Shown here piece after piece: positions 1 to 6,521 of a stretch of DNA of 8,938 nucleotides (its first letter is position 1; each line of letters starts with the position of its first letter). Origin of the DNA: Verrucomicrobiales bacterium. GTDB lineage: Bacteria > Verrucomicrobiota > Verrucomicrobiia > Verrucomicrobiales > V1-33. The position numbers were made by a program, and so were the translations under genes. Below the pieces are notes generated by a model, which worked only from the letters and a program-made list of their open reading frames with translations, did no database searches and was not told the origin of the DNA. Where the stretch lies: assembly GCA_028293305.1 (NCBI GenBank), contig JAQGPD010000535.1, positions 1-8,938 of the forward strand, read 5' to 3'.

Positions 1-77
1 TGTTGAACCTCCGTCGGGGCGCGCGCGGTGGGGGGCGGCTCCCTTGCGGAGCGGGGCGTGGGAGGGCACGGTGGGGG

Positions 78-362
78 ATGATGATCGCTAAACACATTTT
101 TTATACGGGGCGGGTGCAGGGGGTGGGATTCCGTTATACGGTCCGCCAGTTGGCGGCGGGGTATGAGGTGGCGGGTTGGGTGAAAAACCTGACAGATGGC
201 CGGGTGGAGCTGTTGGCGGCGGCGCGGGATCCGGAGGAGCTGGCAGCGTTCCTGACAGAATTAAAGGAGAATTCGGCGGTGGCCCATTACATCAGGGAAG
301 TGGAGGAACACACCGTGCCCGCTCCGCCCGGGCTGACAGGATTTTCCATTGCGAGGGATTGA
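78..362 (+). CDS. acyP: Acylphosphatase
   Basis: Small cytoplasmic enzyme (EC 3.6.1.7) that hydrolyses acyl phosphates to carboxylate and phosphate. The 94-residue product has the normal family length. The phosphate-binding motif GRVQGVGFR (residues 11-19) carries the catalytic Arg19, and GWVKNLTDGRVEL (33-45) carries the catalytic Asn37; both are intact. The C-terminal part fits the usual alpha/beta fold, ending in a short strand (GFSIARD). The frame is open to the window edge, but the upstream 25 codons are Gly/Arg-rich and unlike the family. I therefore start at the first of two adjacent ATGs (78 and 81), preceded by a GGAGGG stretch about 12 bases upstream. The YhaM-like nuclease gene begins 20 bases after the stop, so the two are probably co-transcribed, though no functional link is known. 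The family assignment is certain; the choice between the two ATGs is not. Confidence 0.93.
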   Translation: MMIAKHIFYTGRVQGVGFRYTVRQLAAGYEVAGWVKNLTDGRVELLAAARDPEELAAFLTELKENSAVAHYIREVEEHTVPAPPGLTGFSIARD

Positions 363-382
363 TCCGCGCGCGGGTTGCGGTG

Positions 383-1447
383 ATGGATGCGGCCATGGAC
401 CTTCTCAGCATCCGACAAATCCGTCAGGCGACCACCGATTCCCCCTGCCAGGCGGCGCTGCATGTGCAGGTGGAACGCATGCAGGTGAAGCCCACGAAAA
501 GCGGGTCCGAATTTCTCGAACTGCGGCTGGCGGATGCCGGGGATCATTTGATTTTCCGGATCTGGGGCGATGCGCCGCACTTTCCCACGGCCAGGGCTTT
601 GCCGCCGGGGGCGTTCATCGAGGTGAGCGGCGAGTGGGCCTCCAGCCAGTATGGGTTGGAGCCGCGGTCGTGGAATCTGAGGGTCCTGGAGGACGGTGAG
701 CGCGTGGCCCTGCTGGGCGGGCCGGCGGACATGCGGGAGAAACAGGAGCGGGACTACGCGGTCATTTTGAGCCTGACGGAAGGCATGGCGGATCCAAGAC
801 TGAAGGAGGTGTGCCGCTTGTTTTTGGAGGAATTCGGCGAGCGGTTCCGCCGGACCGGTGCGGCGCGGGAATACCATCATGCGCGACGCGGCGGGCTGGT
901 GGAACATGTGGCGCAGATGATGCGGTCGGCGGTGGCGCTGGCGGAAGTGTATGCCGGGACCAACCGTGATCTGCTCATCGCCGGGGTGCTTTTCCATGAC
1001 TGCGGGAAGCTTTGGGAAAATTGTTATGAACGCGATGGGTTCGGCATGCCGCACACGGAGTCCGGCGAGCTGCTGGGGCACATTCCCATGGGCATCGAGC
1101 TGGTGAACAAGCTCTGGCGGAAGATGTTGGAGGCGGAGGAGGGCGGCGCGGGCGTGGCGGCGGACGGCCCCCCGGCGGAAAGTGTCAGGCTGCATTTGCT
1201 CCACCTGGTGGGATCGCATCACGGGGAATATCAATTCGGCTCGCCCGTGCTGCCCCGCACGCCGGAAGCGGTGATCCTGCATCATGTGGACAACGTCGAT
1301 GCCAAGCTGGAAATGCTGTCGGAGGCGTATGCGACATCGGCGCTGCTGGCGCCCAACATTTTTGAAAAACGAAGGCCGCTCCCGGGAAATCCGGTGCGGC
1401 CTTTGTCCATTTATCCGTCCAGCGGTCCCGGCTCCGTGGGGGGTTAG
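383..1447 (+). CDS. OB-fold/HD-domain 3'-5' exoribonuclease, YhaM type
   Basis: Predicted cytoplasmic metal-dependent nuclease of 354 residues; Bacillus YhaM is about 314. An OB-fold nucleic-acid-binding domain lies at about residues 25-105 and includes KSGSEFLELRLAD. A linker leads to an HD phosphohydrolase domain at about 150-330. Visible metal-ligand candidates are His175 (GGLVEHVAQMM), the His205-Asp206 doublet (GVLFHDCGKLWE), His233 (GHIPMG), His279-His280 (GSHHGEYQFGS) and Asp303/Asp306 (HHVDNVDAKLEM). The last stretch is characteristic of the YhaM branch. The tail is Pro/Gly-rich. The first ATG at 383 is used because the frame upstream overlaps the acylphosphatase gene and reads as low-complexity Gly; ATG 395 is an alternative. 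Neither has a clear ribosome binding site. The family is supported by domain order and motifs; actual substrate (RNA ends versus DNA) is inferred from relatives. Confidence 0.88.
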   Translation: MDAAMDLLSIRQIRQATTDSPCQAALHVQVERMQVKPTKSGSEFLELRLADAGDHLIFRIWGDAPHFPTARALPPGAFIEVSGEWASSQYGLEPRSWNLRVLEDGERVALLGGPADMREKQERDYAVILSLTEGMADPRLKEVCRLFLEEFGERFRRTGAAREYHHARRGGLVEHVAQMMRSAVALAEVYAGTNRDLLIAGVLFHDCGKLWENCYERDGFGMPHTESGELLGHIPMGIELVNKLWRKMLEAEEGGAGVAADGPPAESVRLHLLHLVGSHHGEYQFGSPVLPRTPEAVILHHVDNVDAKLEMLSEAYATSALLAPNIFEKRRPLPGNPVRPLSIYPSSGPGSVGG

Positions 1448-1486
1448 GAGGCCGGAACCGCCGAAGCGGAAATGGGGTCCCCGGTA

Positions 1487-1535
1487 GGACCGCTCCACTG
1501 AAAGTCGGGGGGTGTCAGCAGTGGAGCGGCGGTCC
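1487..1535. terminator. Long hairpin between convergent genes, possible bidirectional terminator
   Basis: The 14-base arm GGACCGCTCCACTG (1487-1500) is fully complementary to 1519-1535, apart from a three-base bulge (CGG) in the right arm. The loop is 18 bases. A flanking CCCC/GGGG pair (1479-1482 and 1536-1539) could extend the stem. It lies 40 bases after the nuclease stop and 37 bases beyond the stop of the minus-strand DUF2383 gene, where a shared terminator is expected. No T run follows on either strand, so it is not a textbook intrinsic terminator. It may instead protect mRNA 3' ends or work with Rho. Confidence 0.5.
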
Positions 1536-1571
1536 GGGGGATGGGTTTTCCCTGGGGGGAAAGGGGTCGGC

Positions 1572-2063
1572 TCAGGCCTTGTTTTCGTAGGTGCCGGAGT
1601 CGCGGCGGTCGCGGACCTCGTCATGGGCAGCCTGCACGGAGGCTAGATGCCGCTCCAGCACACTGGTCACGGAGCGGGGCAACGGCGGCACGCTGTTTTG
1701 CAGGGCATCGCGGTGGGCGGCCACGGCGGCATCTTCGCCACGTTCGGCTTCCTCGAGGATCGCCTGGTCATCATGGGTGGTGACCACGGAGCGGAGGTTG
1801 ATCCAGGCGCGGTGGAGGGTGCCGGTGACGGTGCCGTCGTTTTCAATATCCGTGGCGCCATGTTGGCGTTGCAGGTTTTGGAGTTCCGTCACCATGGCGG
1901 CGCGCTCGGTCGCGAATTTGCGGAAGAGAGCTTTCAATTCTCCATCCTTGGCATGCTCGGCGGATTGGGTGAAGCCTTCCTGGCCGTCGCGGGTGATTTC
2001 GATCAGGTTGTCCAAAGTGGCGAGAACATCTTGCTGGGTGGTGGGATCAATGGATGGTGTCAT
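1572..2063 (-). CDS. PA2169-family four-helix-bundle protein (DUF2383)
   Basis: Protein of 163 residues with no signal peptide or membrane segment. It matches the DUF2383/PA2169 pattern: an N-terminal helix with LDNLIEITRDGQEGF (residues 17-31), a central HRAWINLR (84-91), then ILEEAERGEDAAVAAHRDAL (102-121) and a final amphipathic helix to about 152 with a charged tail. The family is related in fold to ferritin-like bundles and is often found with stress genes; its biochemical role is not established. Several Glu/His residues lie in helix positions where ferritins bind metal, but I cannot confirm a metal site. The ATG at 2063 fits the family N-terminus; there is no Shine-Dalgarno, only a run of seven C upstream. 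The entericidin-like gene lies upstream on the same strand with a 138-base gap, so co-regulation is possible but not shown. Confidence 0.87.
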   Translation of the reverse strand: MTPSIDPTTQQDVLATLDNLIEITRDGQEGFTQSAEHAKDGELKALFRKFATERAAMVTELQNLQRQHGATDIENDGTVTGTLHRAWINLRSVVTTHDDQAILEEAERGEDAAVAAHRDALQNSVPPLPRSVTSVLERHLASVQAAHDEVRDRRDSGTYENKA

Positions 2064-2201
2064 GTTATTGGGGGGGTTGGATGTAATGACGCGGAAAAAA
2101 ATAATGGCAGGGTGTGGATAGAGTCCGGAGTGATCTTGTCAGCCCCTTCACAGAGCTAACACCTGATACATTTAAACCGGAAGAAAGACCCTGCCCGTCG
2201 C

Positions 2202-2366
2202 TCAGCCGCGCTTTTCGGCTTCGCTCTCGATTTTGTTGCCCACTTTTTGCAAATCGCGCCCGAAGCCCTCAGTCGTCCGGCAGGAGCTGAGAATGGTGGC
2301 CGCGATCGACAGGGCGATCATGGCAAAAACGGAGCGGCGGGGAGTGGAACGGAAAACGGATTTCAT
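2202..2366 (-). CDS. Entericidin A/B-like small lipoprotein
   Basis: Small gene encoding 54 residues. The N-terminus is basic (K2, R6, R10, R11), followed by a hydrophobic core at 13-26 (VFAMIALSIAATIL) and a lipobox LSSC with the lipidated Cys at 29. The mature part, CRTTEGFGRDLQKVGNKIES and a short charged end, has the entericidin pattern: Cys, small polar residues, a Gly-rich turn, then an amphipathic helix of the D-[LI]-Q-K-x-G-x-K-I-E type. Entericidins are small outer-membrane lipoproteins in E. coli linked to stationary-phase and osmotic stress and to bacteriolysis (EcnB) or its antidote (EcnA). Which role applies here cannot be told; only one copy is present. The start is the only in-frame ATG ahead of the signal sequence, with no Shine-Dalgarno. 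A -10-like TACAAT lies 8 bases before the ATG, which would give an almost leaderless mRNA. Confidence 0.8.
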   Translation of the reverse strand: MKSVFRSTPRRSVFAMIALSIAATILSSCRTTEGFGRDLQKVGNKIESEAEKRG

Positions 2367-2374
2367 GGAACGTG

Positions 2375-2380
2375 ATTGTA
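2375..2380 (-). promoter_or_regulatory. Candidate -10 box for the entericidin-like gene
   Basis: On the minus strand TACAAT (five of six matches to TATAAT, within ATATACAAT) ends 8 bases before the ATG. The local sequence is clearly more AT-rich than its surroundings. No good -35 is found 16-18 bases upstream, which would fit a stress-sigma or otherwise -10-dominated promoter. This is a weak call from a single hexamer. Confidence 0.25.
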
Positions 2381-2561
2381 TATCAATGAGGAAATTTCTA
2401 GGACTGCTCGGAGGCGTCTCGGCAGGGAGGTCATGCAGGGTTCGTGCCCATGCCCCGCGGTATCCATAACTCGCTGATCATCAACGATTTAAGAAATCGT
2501 CACGAAACCAGGGAGGATGATCCGCATGGCAAAATGCCACCGGAAACCGTGGCGGTCGTGC

Positions 2562-2582
2562 AAAAAGCCCGATGCCGGGGGC
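2562..2582 (-). terminator. Possible intrinsic terminator of pyrD
   Basis: Reading the minus strand downstream of pyrD, GCCC-cc-G-GCAT-C-GGGC forms a short GC stem with a two-base bulge, followed directly by TTTTTGC. A neighbouring GCAAAAGC upstream could pair with GCTTTTTGC to make a longer outer stem. It sits about 57 bases beyond the pyrD stop. The stem is short and imperfect, so confidence is limited. Confidence 0.4.
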
Positions 2583-2639
2583 AGCAAAGCTTTTGCTCCG
2601 CGCTCCCATCCGATCTTGCCCCGATCCCGCGCCACCCCG

Positions 2640-3725
2640 CTAGGCCAAAGCGGCCGCGCAGGACTCCACACACTCCCGCACCAGCGCCGGACCCCGGTAA
2701 ATGAGTCCGGAATAAACCTGCACCAGACTGGCTCCCGCCTGGATTTTCTCCACGGCATCCGCCCCGGACATGATGCCGCCGACCCCGATGATGGGCAGCG
2801 CGCCATCCAGATCCCTGGCCAAAGCGGCAATGAACTCCGTGGCCCGCACCGTGAGCGGCGCGCCGCTGAGGCCTCCCGTTTCCGTGCTGTTCCGGAACCC
2901 TTCCGTGTGCGTGCGGCGGAGGGTGGTATTGGTGGCGATGACCCCTTCCAGTTTTTCCTCCACAAAAAGCCGCGCCAGGCTGCGGCGGTGGCCGTCCTCC
3001 AAATCCGGCGCGATTTTGATAAACACGGGCACATGCCGGCCGTGAAGCTGGGCGAGGATTTTTTGCTCGGCCTGGAGCGTGCGGATCAAGGCGCGGCACG
3101 CCTCGTCCTGCTGGAGATCGCGCAGGCCCTTGGTATTCGGAGAGCTGAGATTGACCGTGACATAGTCCGCCCAGGTCCATGCGCCGCGCAGGCCCAGCAG
3201 GTAGTCTTCGGCGGCGCGCTCGTTCGGTGTGTCGAAATTTTTCCCGATATTCACGCCCAGCACGCCTTTGAATGTGCGTCCGGCGGCGTTCCTCCGACCG
3301 GTTTCGATTCCCGGATTGTTAAAACCCATGCGGTTCACAATCGCCTCACGCTCAACGATCCGGAAAAGCCGGGGCTTCGGATTTCCTGGCTGCGGACGGG
3401 GTGTCAGGGTTCCGATTTCCACATGCCCGAACCCCATGGCTCCGAAGCCGTCCACGCACTGTCCCGCTTTGTCCAGACCTGCCGCCAGACCCACGCGATT
3501 CGGAAAATGCAGACCGGCCACCGGGATGGGAGCCGCCTCCGCCAACGGGGGAAGCACGCCCGTGAGGCCGCATTTTTCCGCCCACGACAGCCCGCGCAGG
3601 GTCACATGATGCGCCGTCTCGGCATCGAGTTCAAACAGGCCCGCCTTGAAAAGCGGCCAGGAATTTTCCATGGCGGCACGGGCGAGCAACGATAAGCGGG
3701 AAGGAGTTGGCTGGTCGGAAGGCAT
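2640..3725 (-). CDS. pyrD: Dihydroorotate dehydrogenase (quinone), class 2
   Basis: Membrane-associated FMN enzyme (EC 1.3.5.2) oxidising dihydroorotate to orotate with quinone, the fourth step of pyrimidine synthesis. Landmarks, numbered from the chosen start: N-terminal LFELDAETAHH (30-40) typical of class 2; FMN-binding GLAAGLDKAG (79-88); GFGHVEIGTLTPRPQPGNPK (98-117); NRMGFNNPG (131-139); VNLSSPNTKGLR (191-202) with the class 2 catalytic Ser at 195; IKIAPDL (236-242); NTT (266-268); and phosphate-binding IIGVGGIMSGADA (312-324). Three ATGs are possible: 3740, 3725 and 3671. The conserved region begins just after 3671, giving 343 residues, close to the E. coli 336. ATG 3725 is the only one with a Shine-Dalgarno-like AAGG upstream and is used here; the choice is uncertain. 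It is divergent from purC with a short shared spacer. Confidence 0.94.
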   Translation of the reverse strand: MPSDQPTPSRLSLLARAAMENSWPLFKAGLFELDAETAHHVTLRGLSWAEKCGLTGVLPPLAEAAPIPVAGLHFPNRVGLAAGLDKAGQCVDGFGAMGFGHVEIGTLTPRPQPGNPKPRLFRIVEREAIVNRMGFNNPGIETGRRNAAGRTFKGVLGVNIGKNFDTPNERAAEDYLLGLRGAWTWADYVTVNLSSPNTKGLRDLQQDEACRALIRTLQAEQKILAQLHGRHVPVFIKIAPDLEDGHRRSLARLFVEEKLEGVIATNTTLRRTHTEGFRNSTETGGLSGAPLTVRATEFIAALARDLDGALPIIGVGGIMSGADAVEKIQAGASLVQVYSGLIYRGPALVRECVESCAAALA

Positions 3726-3800
3726 CTCGCCTTGACTCATGCCATGCCGGGGCCTAGTGCAAGCCTTTCCGCCCGATTTTCCATTTTACCCCCTCCCGGC

Positions 3801-4517
3801 ATGTCACTAGTTTACGAAGGCAAGGCAAAGCGGCTCTTCACCACCGAGGACCCGAACGAACTTCTCATGGAGTTCAAAGATGACGCGACCGCCTTCAACG
3901 GCGCGAAAAAAGAAAGCTTCGCCCAAAAAGGCGCGCTCAATAAAAGGCTCAGCCTGCACCTCTACGAACTGCTGGAACGCGACAGCGTGGCCACTCACTT
4001 CGTGCGGGATGACACCGAGAACACCTTGATTGTGAAGCGGGTGGAGATCATCCCAATCGAGGTCGTCATCCGCAACGTCGTCGCCGGCTCCCTCGTGAAA
4101 CGCACCGGCCTCGCCGAAGGACACAAGCTCCGCCAGCCGATTATCGAGTGCTACTATAAGAGCGACGAACTCGGCGACCCGATGATCAATGACGAGCACA
4201 TCCGCGAACTCGCCCTCGCCCGCGGCGACGAGATGGAAAAAATCAAACGTGCCGCGCTCAAGATCAACCGCACCCTGACGAATTTCTTTGCCAAAGCCGG
4301 CCTCACGCTGGTCGATTTCAAACTGGAATTCGGCCGTCTTTACCCGAACCGTCACAACATCGTCCTCGCGGATGAAATCAGCCCCGACACCTGCCGCCTC
4401 TGGGATACGGAGACCGGCAAAAAACTCGACAAGGACCGGTTCCGTCAGGACCTGGGCGACCTCGTCGAAGGCTATTCCGAAGTTCTAACCCGAGTTGAAA
4501 ATGCGCTTGCCAGCTGA
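3801..4517 (+). CDS. purC: SAICAR synthetase
   Basis: Phosphoribosylaminoimidazole-succinocarboxamide synthase (EC 6.3.2.6): ATP-dependent joining of CAIR and aspartate in purine synthesis, in the cytoplasm. The 238 residues match the usual bacterial length. It begins with YEGKAKRLF (5-13), the ATP-site start of the family. The two signature regions are intact: PIEVVIRNVVAGSLVKR (85-101) and LVDFKLEFG (170-178), followed by LADEISPDTCRLWD (189-202). An ATG lies in frame at 3744, but its extra residues are Pro/Ser-rich and foreign to the family, so the start is 3801, right before the conserved SLVYEGKAK. No Shine-Dalgarno is visible. The 3' end overlaps the next gene by 17 bases, which suggests translational coupling. 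It is divergent from pyrD, placing purine and pyrimidine genes back to back. Confidence 0.96.
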   Translation: MSLVYEGKAKRLFTTEDPNELLMEFKDDATAFNGAKKESFAQKGALNKRLSLHLYELLERDSVATHFVRDDTENTLIVKRVEIIPIEVVIRNVVAGSLVKRTGLAEGHKLRQPIIECYYKSDELGDPMINDEHIRELALARGDEMEKIKRAALKINRTLTNFFAKAGLTLVDFKLEFGRLYPNRHNIVLADEISPDTCRLWDTETGKKLDKDRFRQDLGDLVEGYSEVLTRVENALAS

Positions 4518-5010
4518 AGTCATCGGTCGCTTCGACCACGCCGGGGATGCCAACTCCCTGCTCTACACCCCCCTGTCGGAAAAACTCACCGCCCGCCACA
4601 CCCGGCGGTATCTGGTGGATTACACCGGCGACGAAAAAGCCCTCACCGCCTTCCTGGCCAAAGTCCTCGCCGACCCCGTCAGCCACGAGCTGCGCACCGG
4701 CGAAGCCCCCGCCCTCGACGGCTATTCCTTCTATCTCGACTACGGCATGAAAGCCGGAGCCCTCGACCACGAAAAGGAAACCATCCTCGCCCTCCACCGC
4801 AGCACCGCCGCCGCCGCGTCCGCGACCGCTGCCGGAAATGATGCCGGATCAGCCCCTAACGAAAGCGGCCCCGCCTTCACCATCACCGGCCTGAAGATCA
4901 ACCACCGCGTCTACCTCTACGGCCCCGAAGGCACCGCCGCCCACGCCGACCGCTTCGTCCGCGACATCGTGAACCCCGCCATCCACACGTGGCAAGTCAC
5001 CGCCGCTTGA
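4501..5010 (+). CDS. PurS-like double-domain protein (putative FGAM synthase small subunit)
   Basis: Protein of 169 residues with no immediately obvious name. Residues 35-62 (RRYLVDYTGDEKALT...LADPVSH) and 135-162 (HRVYLYGPEGTA...VNPAIH) align without gaps at a spacing of exactly 100. Both resemble the PurS C-terminal half, a strand plus a helix ending in L-x-N/D-P-V/A-I. Between them YSFYLDYGMKAGALDHEKET (75-94) resembles the PurS N-terminal strand-helix (x-V-x-L-K-x-G-V-L-D-P-x-G-x-x). I read this as two PurS units fused, the first with a diverged start, like the PurS-dimer-like N-terminal domain of large PurL. An Ala/Ser/Asn-rich insert occupies about 101-122. The gene overlaps purC by 17 bases, matching the common purC-purS order, but no purQ or purL follows here. 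The start is ATG 4501; TTG 4495 is in frame just upstream. The function is inferred from pattern and context. Confidence 0.65.
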   Translation: MRLPAEVIGRFDHAGDANSLLYTPLSEKLTARHTRRYLVDYTGDEKALTAFLAKVLADPVSHELRTGEAPALDGYSFYLDYGMKAGALDHEKETILALHRSTAAAASATAAGNDAGSAPNESGPAFTITGLKINHRVYLYGPEGTAAHADRFVRDIVNPAIHTWQVTAA

Positions 5011-5199
5011 CCTGGCATCGCCGCCCATTCCCGGATCTCCTACCCTATCCCGCTGCGCCTGCACCGTTCGGTTCATGCCAAGCTGATTTCCAAGGAGGGG
5101 AAGTCGCCGTTTAACACCCGGTTTTGTGAGGCCCTGATGGTTTGTCCCGACTATTTATCCCAGAGCCACTCGAGCAGTGCCCAGCCCGGAAGCTGACGC
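5011..5199 (+). pseudogene. Possible remnant of a ribbon-helix-helix (HicB/CopG-like) protein
   Basis: Directly after the PurS-like stop, in the same frame, an open stretch with no ATG before residue 45 reads RISYPIPLRLHRSVHAKL followed by ISKEGKSPFNTRFCEALM, then a stop around 5200. This resembles the ribbon-helix-helix pattern of HicB/CopG antitoxins: a basic strand with P-x-R-L-x-x-x-x-H, a helix, then E-G-x-S-x-N-x-x-x-x-x-A-L. It lacks a start codon and its last third overlaps the 3' end of the minus-strand secreted-protein gene. It could be a decayed fragment or coincidence; no toxin partner is seen. Confidence 0.22.
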
Positions 5200-6521
5200 G
5201 AGGCGTATAGGGTGTTTCGGTCCAATGCCTCACGTGTAGTCGAAAAAAACTCGGGCGGCCGTGCCAATTGCACGCCAAAAAGCCTGGACCGGCTGTTCAC
5301 GGAATGGATGCCGGGAGCGGCGTGGCACTGGACGCAGAATGAAGCTACTGGCCTCGGCTCCGATGGCATAAACCGGGAATAGCGCAAATCTTCGGGCTGG
5401 GTGAGATGAAATCCTCCTCCGCCCAATAGCAACGACCGCTGCATTTCCCATTCAAAGGCGGTTTGATAGCGTTGAGCGAGCAGGTCGTCGAAATCCTCCT
5501 CGCGTTTTTCCTGCTCAATAATTTTTCTTTGAGCTTGGAACTCAGGAGAGTCCAGAGCGTCCTTCCTGCTCAAGGCCCGATAGACGCGAATCTGAACGCT
5601 CTCCACGATGGGAGACACAAATGGATGGCCAGCTGAATCCACCAAAATGGAGCGCCGCACCAGTGCCCACATGGTCCCGACGGGAAACTGGGGCGTGGCA
5701 GGGTTTGGCCATGGAGCGCTGGGCCGGTCCAGCAAAGGATCCAAGTCCGCGGGCTTTTCCATCACCCATGGCTTCGGCAGCGAGGCCAGCTCCTTCAGAT
5801 AGACTTGCCCTGCCGCACGCCCTTCCGGATGGCGCATGAGCACCTCAAAAGAGCTGCGCCCGCGAAACATCCCGAAGTGGAAACTTGCCACCGATCCGTT
5901 GGTGCCTTCGGTTGTCCCCAAGGCGATCCATGGCCCGTTTTCCGCTAATAGGTCCTTGGGGAGAAAAGGCCCCGGCTTTTCGTGATCGTAAGCGGTCGCC
6001 ACATCCCTCGCGTGGGCGGCCGTCGAGTAGTTATCAGGCAGTTTCCGGATTGCCTCCGCGCTCAGAGCCACGTGGCGGATCGCCTGTGCCAGCGCTCCGA
6101 CAAGTTCCCGCTCGGGGACGGCCCATCCTTTGTCAGGATTTCTGGGTTCGCTCAACCCGTCACTGGCGACCATCAGGTGGAATATCGCCAGCAAATCCCA
6201 CTGCATGACGGCATGCTGGAGGTCGCTCATGCCCAAGGCCTTGGAATTGCTTTTCAGAAATTCACGGAGCAGCGCCACCGTCTCCGTGTTGACGGGCCCA
6301 CTCAGGAACACCTCACGTGACTGGGGATCCAGCAAATCGGGGGGCTGCACTTTGCCTTCCGGAGCACGCATCGTGAGTGCGGCATGAAGGCGGTTCCAGA
6401 GATGCCCCGGATCCTTGTCATACAACGGGGACGCGACCACATCCGCGCGCCCAGGCCCGCCACAAATCCACATCAGCACGACCCAGCGGACAACGGAATA
6501 AAAAAGCGGGCGGCCTTCCAT
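5151..6521 (-). CDS. Secreted protein of unknown family with one CxxCH heme motif
   Basis: Predicted exported protein of 456 residues that I do not recognise. The N-terminus looks like a signal peptide: a short basic stretch, a hydrophobic core WVVLMWICGG (13-22) and a probable cleavage after GRA (26). The bulk shows no known fold from sequence alone. A helical middle (about 80-175) precedes a region that may be beta-rich (about 195-315), then a Glu/Lys-rich helix (about 320-360). Near the C-terminus SFCVQCHAAPGI (395-406) contains a single CxxCH (Cys396, Cys399, His400), the covalent heme attachment motif of c-type cytochromes, so a periplasmic monoheme protein is plausible. The sixth heme ligand cannot be assigned. 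The gene looks less GC-rich than its neighbours, which may mean separate ancestry. The ATG at 6521 gives the complete signal peptide; no Shine-Dalgarno is visible. It stands alone between convergent and divergent neighbours. Confidence 0.8.
   Translation of the reverse strand: MEGRPLFYSVVRWVVLMWICGGPGRADVVASPLYDKDPGHLWNRLHAALTMRAPEGKVQPPDLLDPQSREVFLSGPVNTETVALLREFLKSNSKALGMSDLQHAVMQWDLLAIFHLMVASDGLSEPRNPDKGWAVPERELVGALAQAIRHVALSAEAIRKLPDNYSTAAHARDVATAYDHEKPGPFLPKDLLAENGPWIALGTTEGTNGSVASFHFGMFRGRSSFEVLMRHPEGRAAGQVYLKELASLPKPWVMEKPADLDPLLDRPSAPWPNPATPQFPVGTMWALVRRSILVDSAGHPFVSPIVESVQIRVYRALSRKDALDSPEFQAQRKIIEQEKREEDFDDLLAQRYQTAFEWEMQRSLLLGGGGFHLTQPEDLRYSRFMPSEPRPVASFCVQCHAAPGIHSVNSRSRLFGVQLARPPEFFSTTREALDRNTLYASRQLPGWALLEWLWDK

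Larger units (their letters stand above)
2367..2639. other. Gap between pyrD and the entericidin-like gene
   Basis: No convincing coding region on either strand. It contains a perfect 7-base inverted repeat, ACGATTT-aag-AAATCGT (2484-2500), a possible pyrD terminator near 2562-2582, and an imperfect GCCACCGG/CCGTGGC hairpin (2536-2553). Short open frames here show no recognisable protein. Confidence 0.4.

Noticed and set aside
3..77. Extension of acylphosphatase to the window start
   Set aside because: The added 25 residues are Gly/Arg-rich low complexity and outside the family; the ATG pair at 78/81 gives the normal length.
287..1624. Long minus-strand open frame (445 codons) opposite the nuclease gene
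   Set aside because: It is antisense to a gene with clear OB and HD motifs, reads as His/Arg/Pro-rich sequence with no domain pattern, and is expected from GC-rich codon bias.
2484..2500. Inverted repeat ACGATTT-aag-AAATCGT as a terminator
   Set aside because: AT-rich 7-base stem with a 3-base loop and no T run; it could be an operator or chance, so it is only mentioned in the gap description.
2517..3695. 392-codon plus-strand frame opposite pyrD
   Set aside because: Antisense shadow of a strongly supported pyrD; no recognisable motif in the translation.
3732..3760. TTGACT as a -35 box for purC
   Set aside because: The hexamer is good, but at 16-18 bases spacing there is only TAGTGC or worse, so no promoter can be supported.
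3807..4355. Minus-strand frame opposite purC
   Set aside because: Shadow of the purC coding sequence; Val/Glu/Phe-rich translation without a family pattern.
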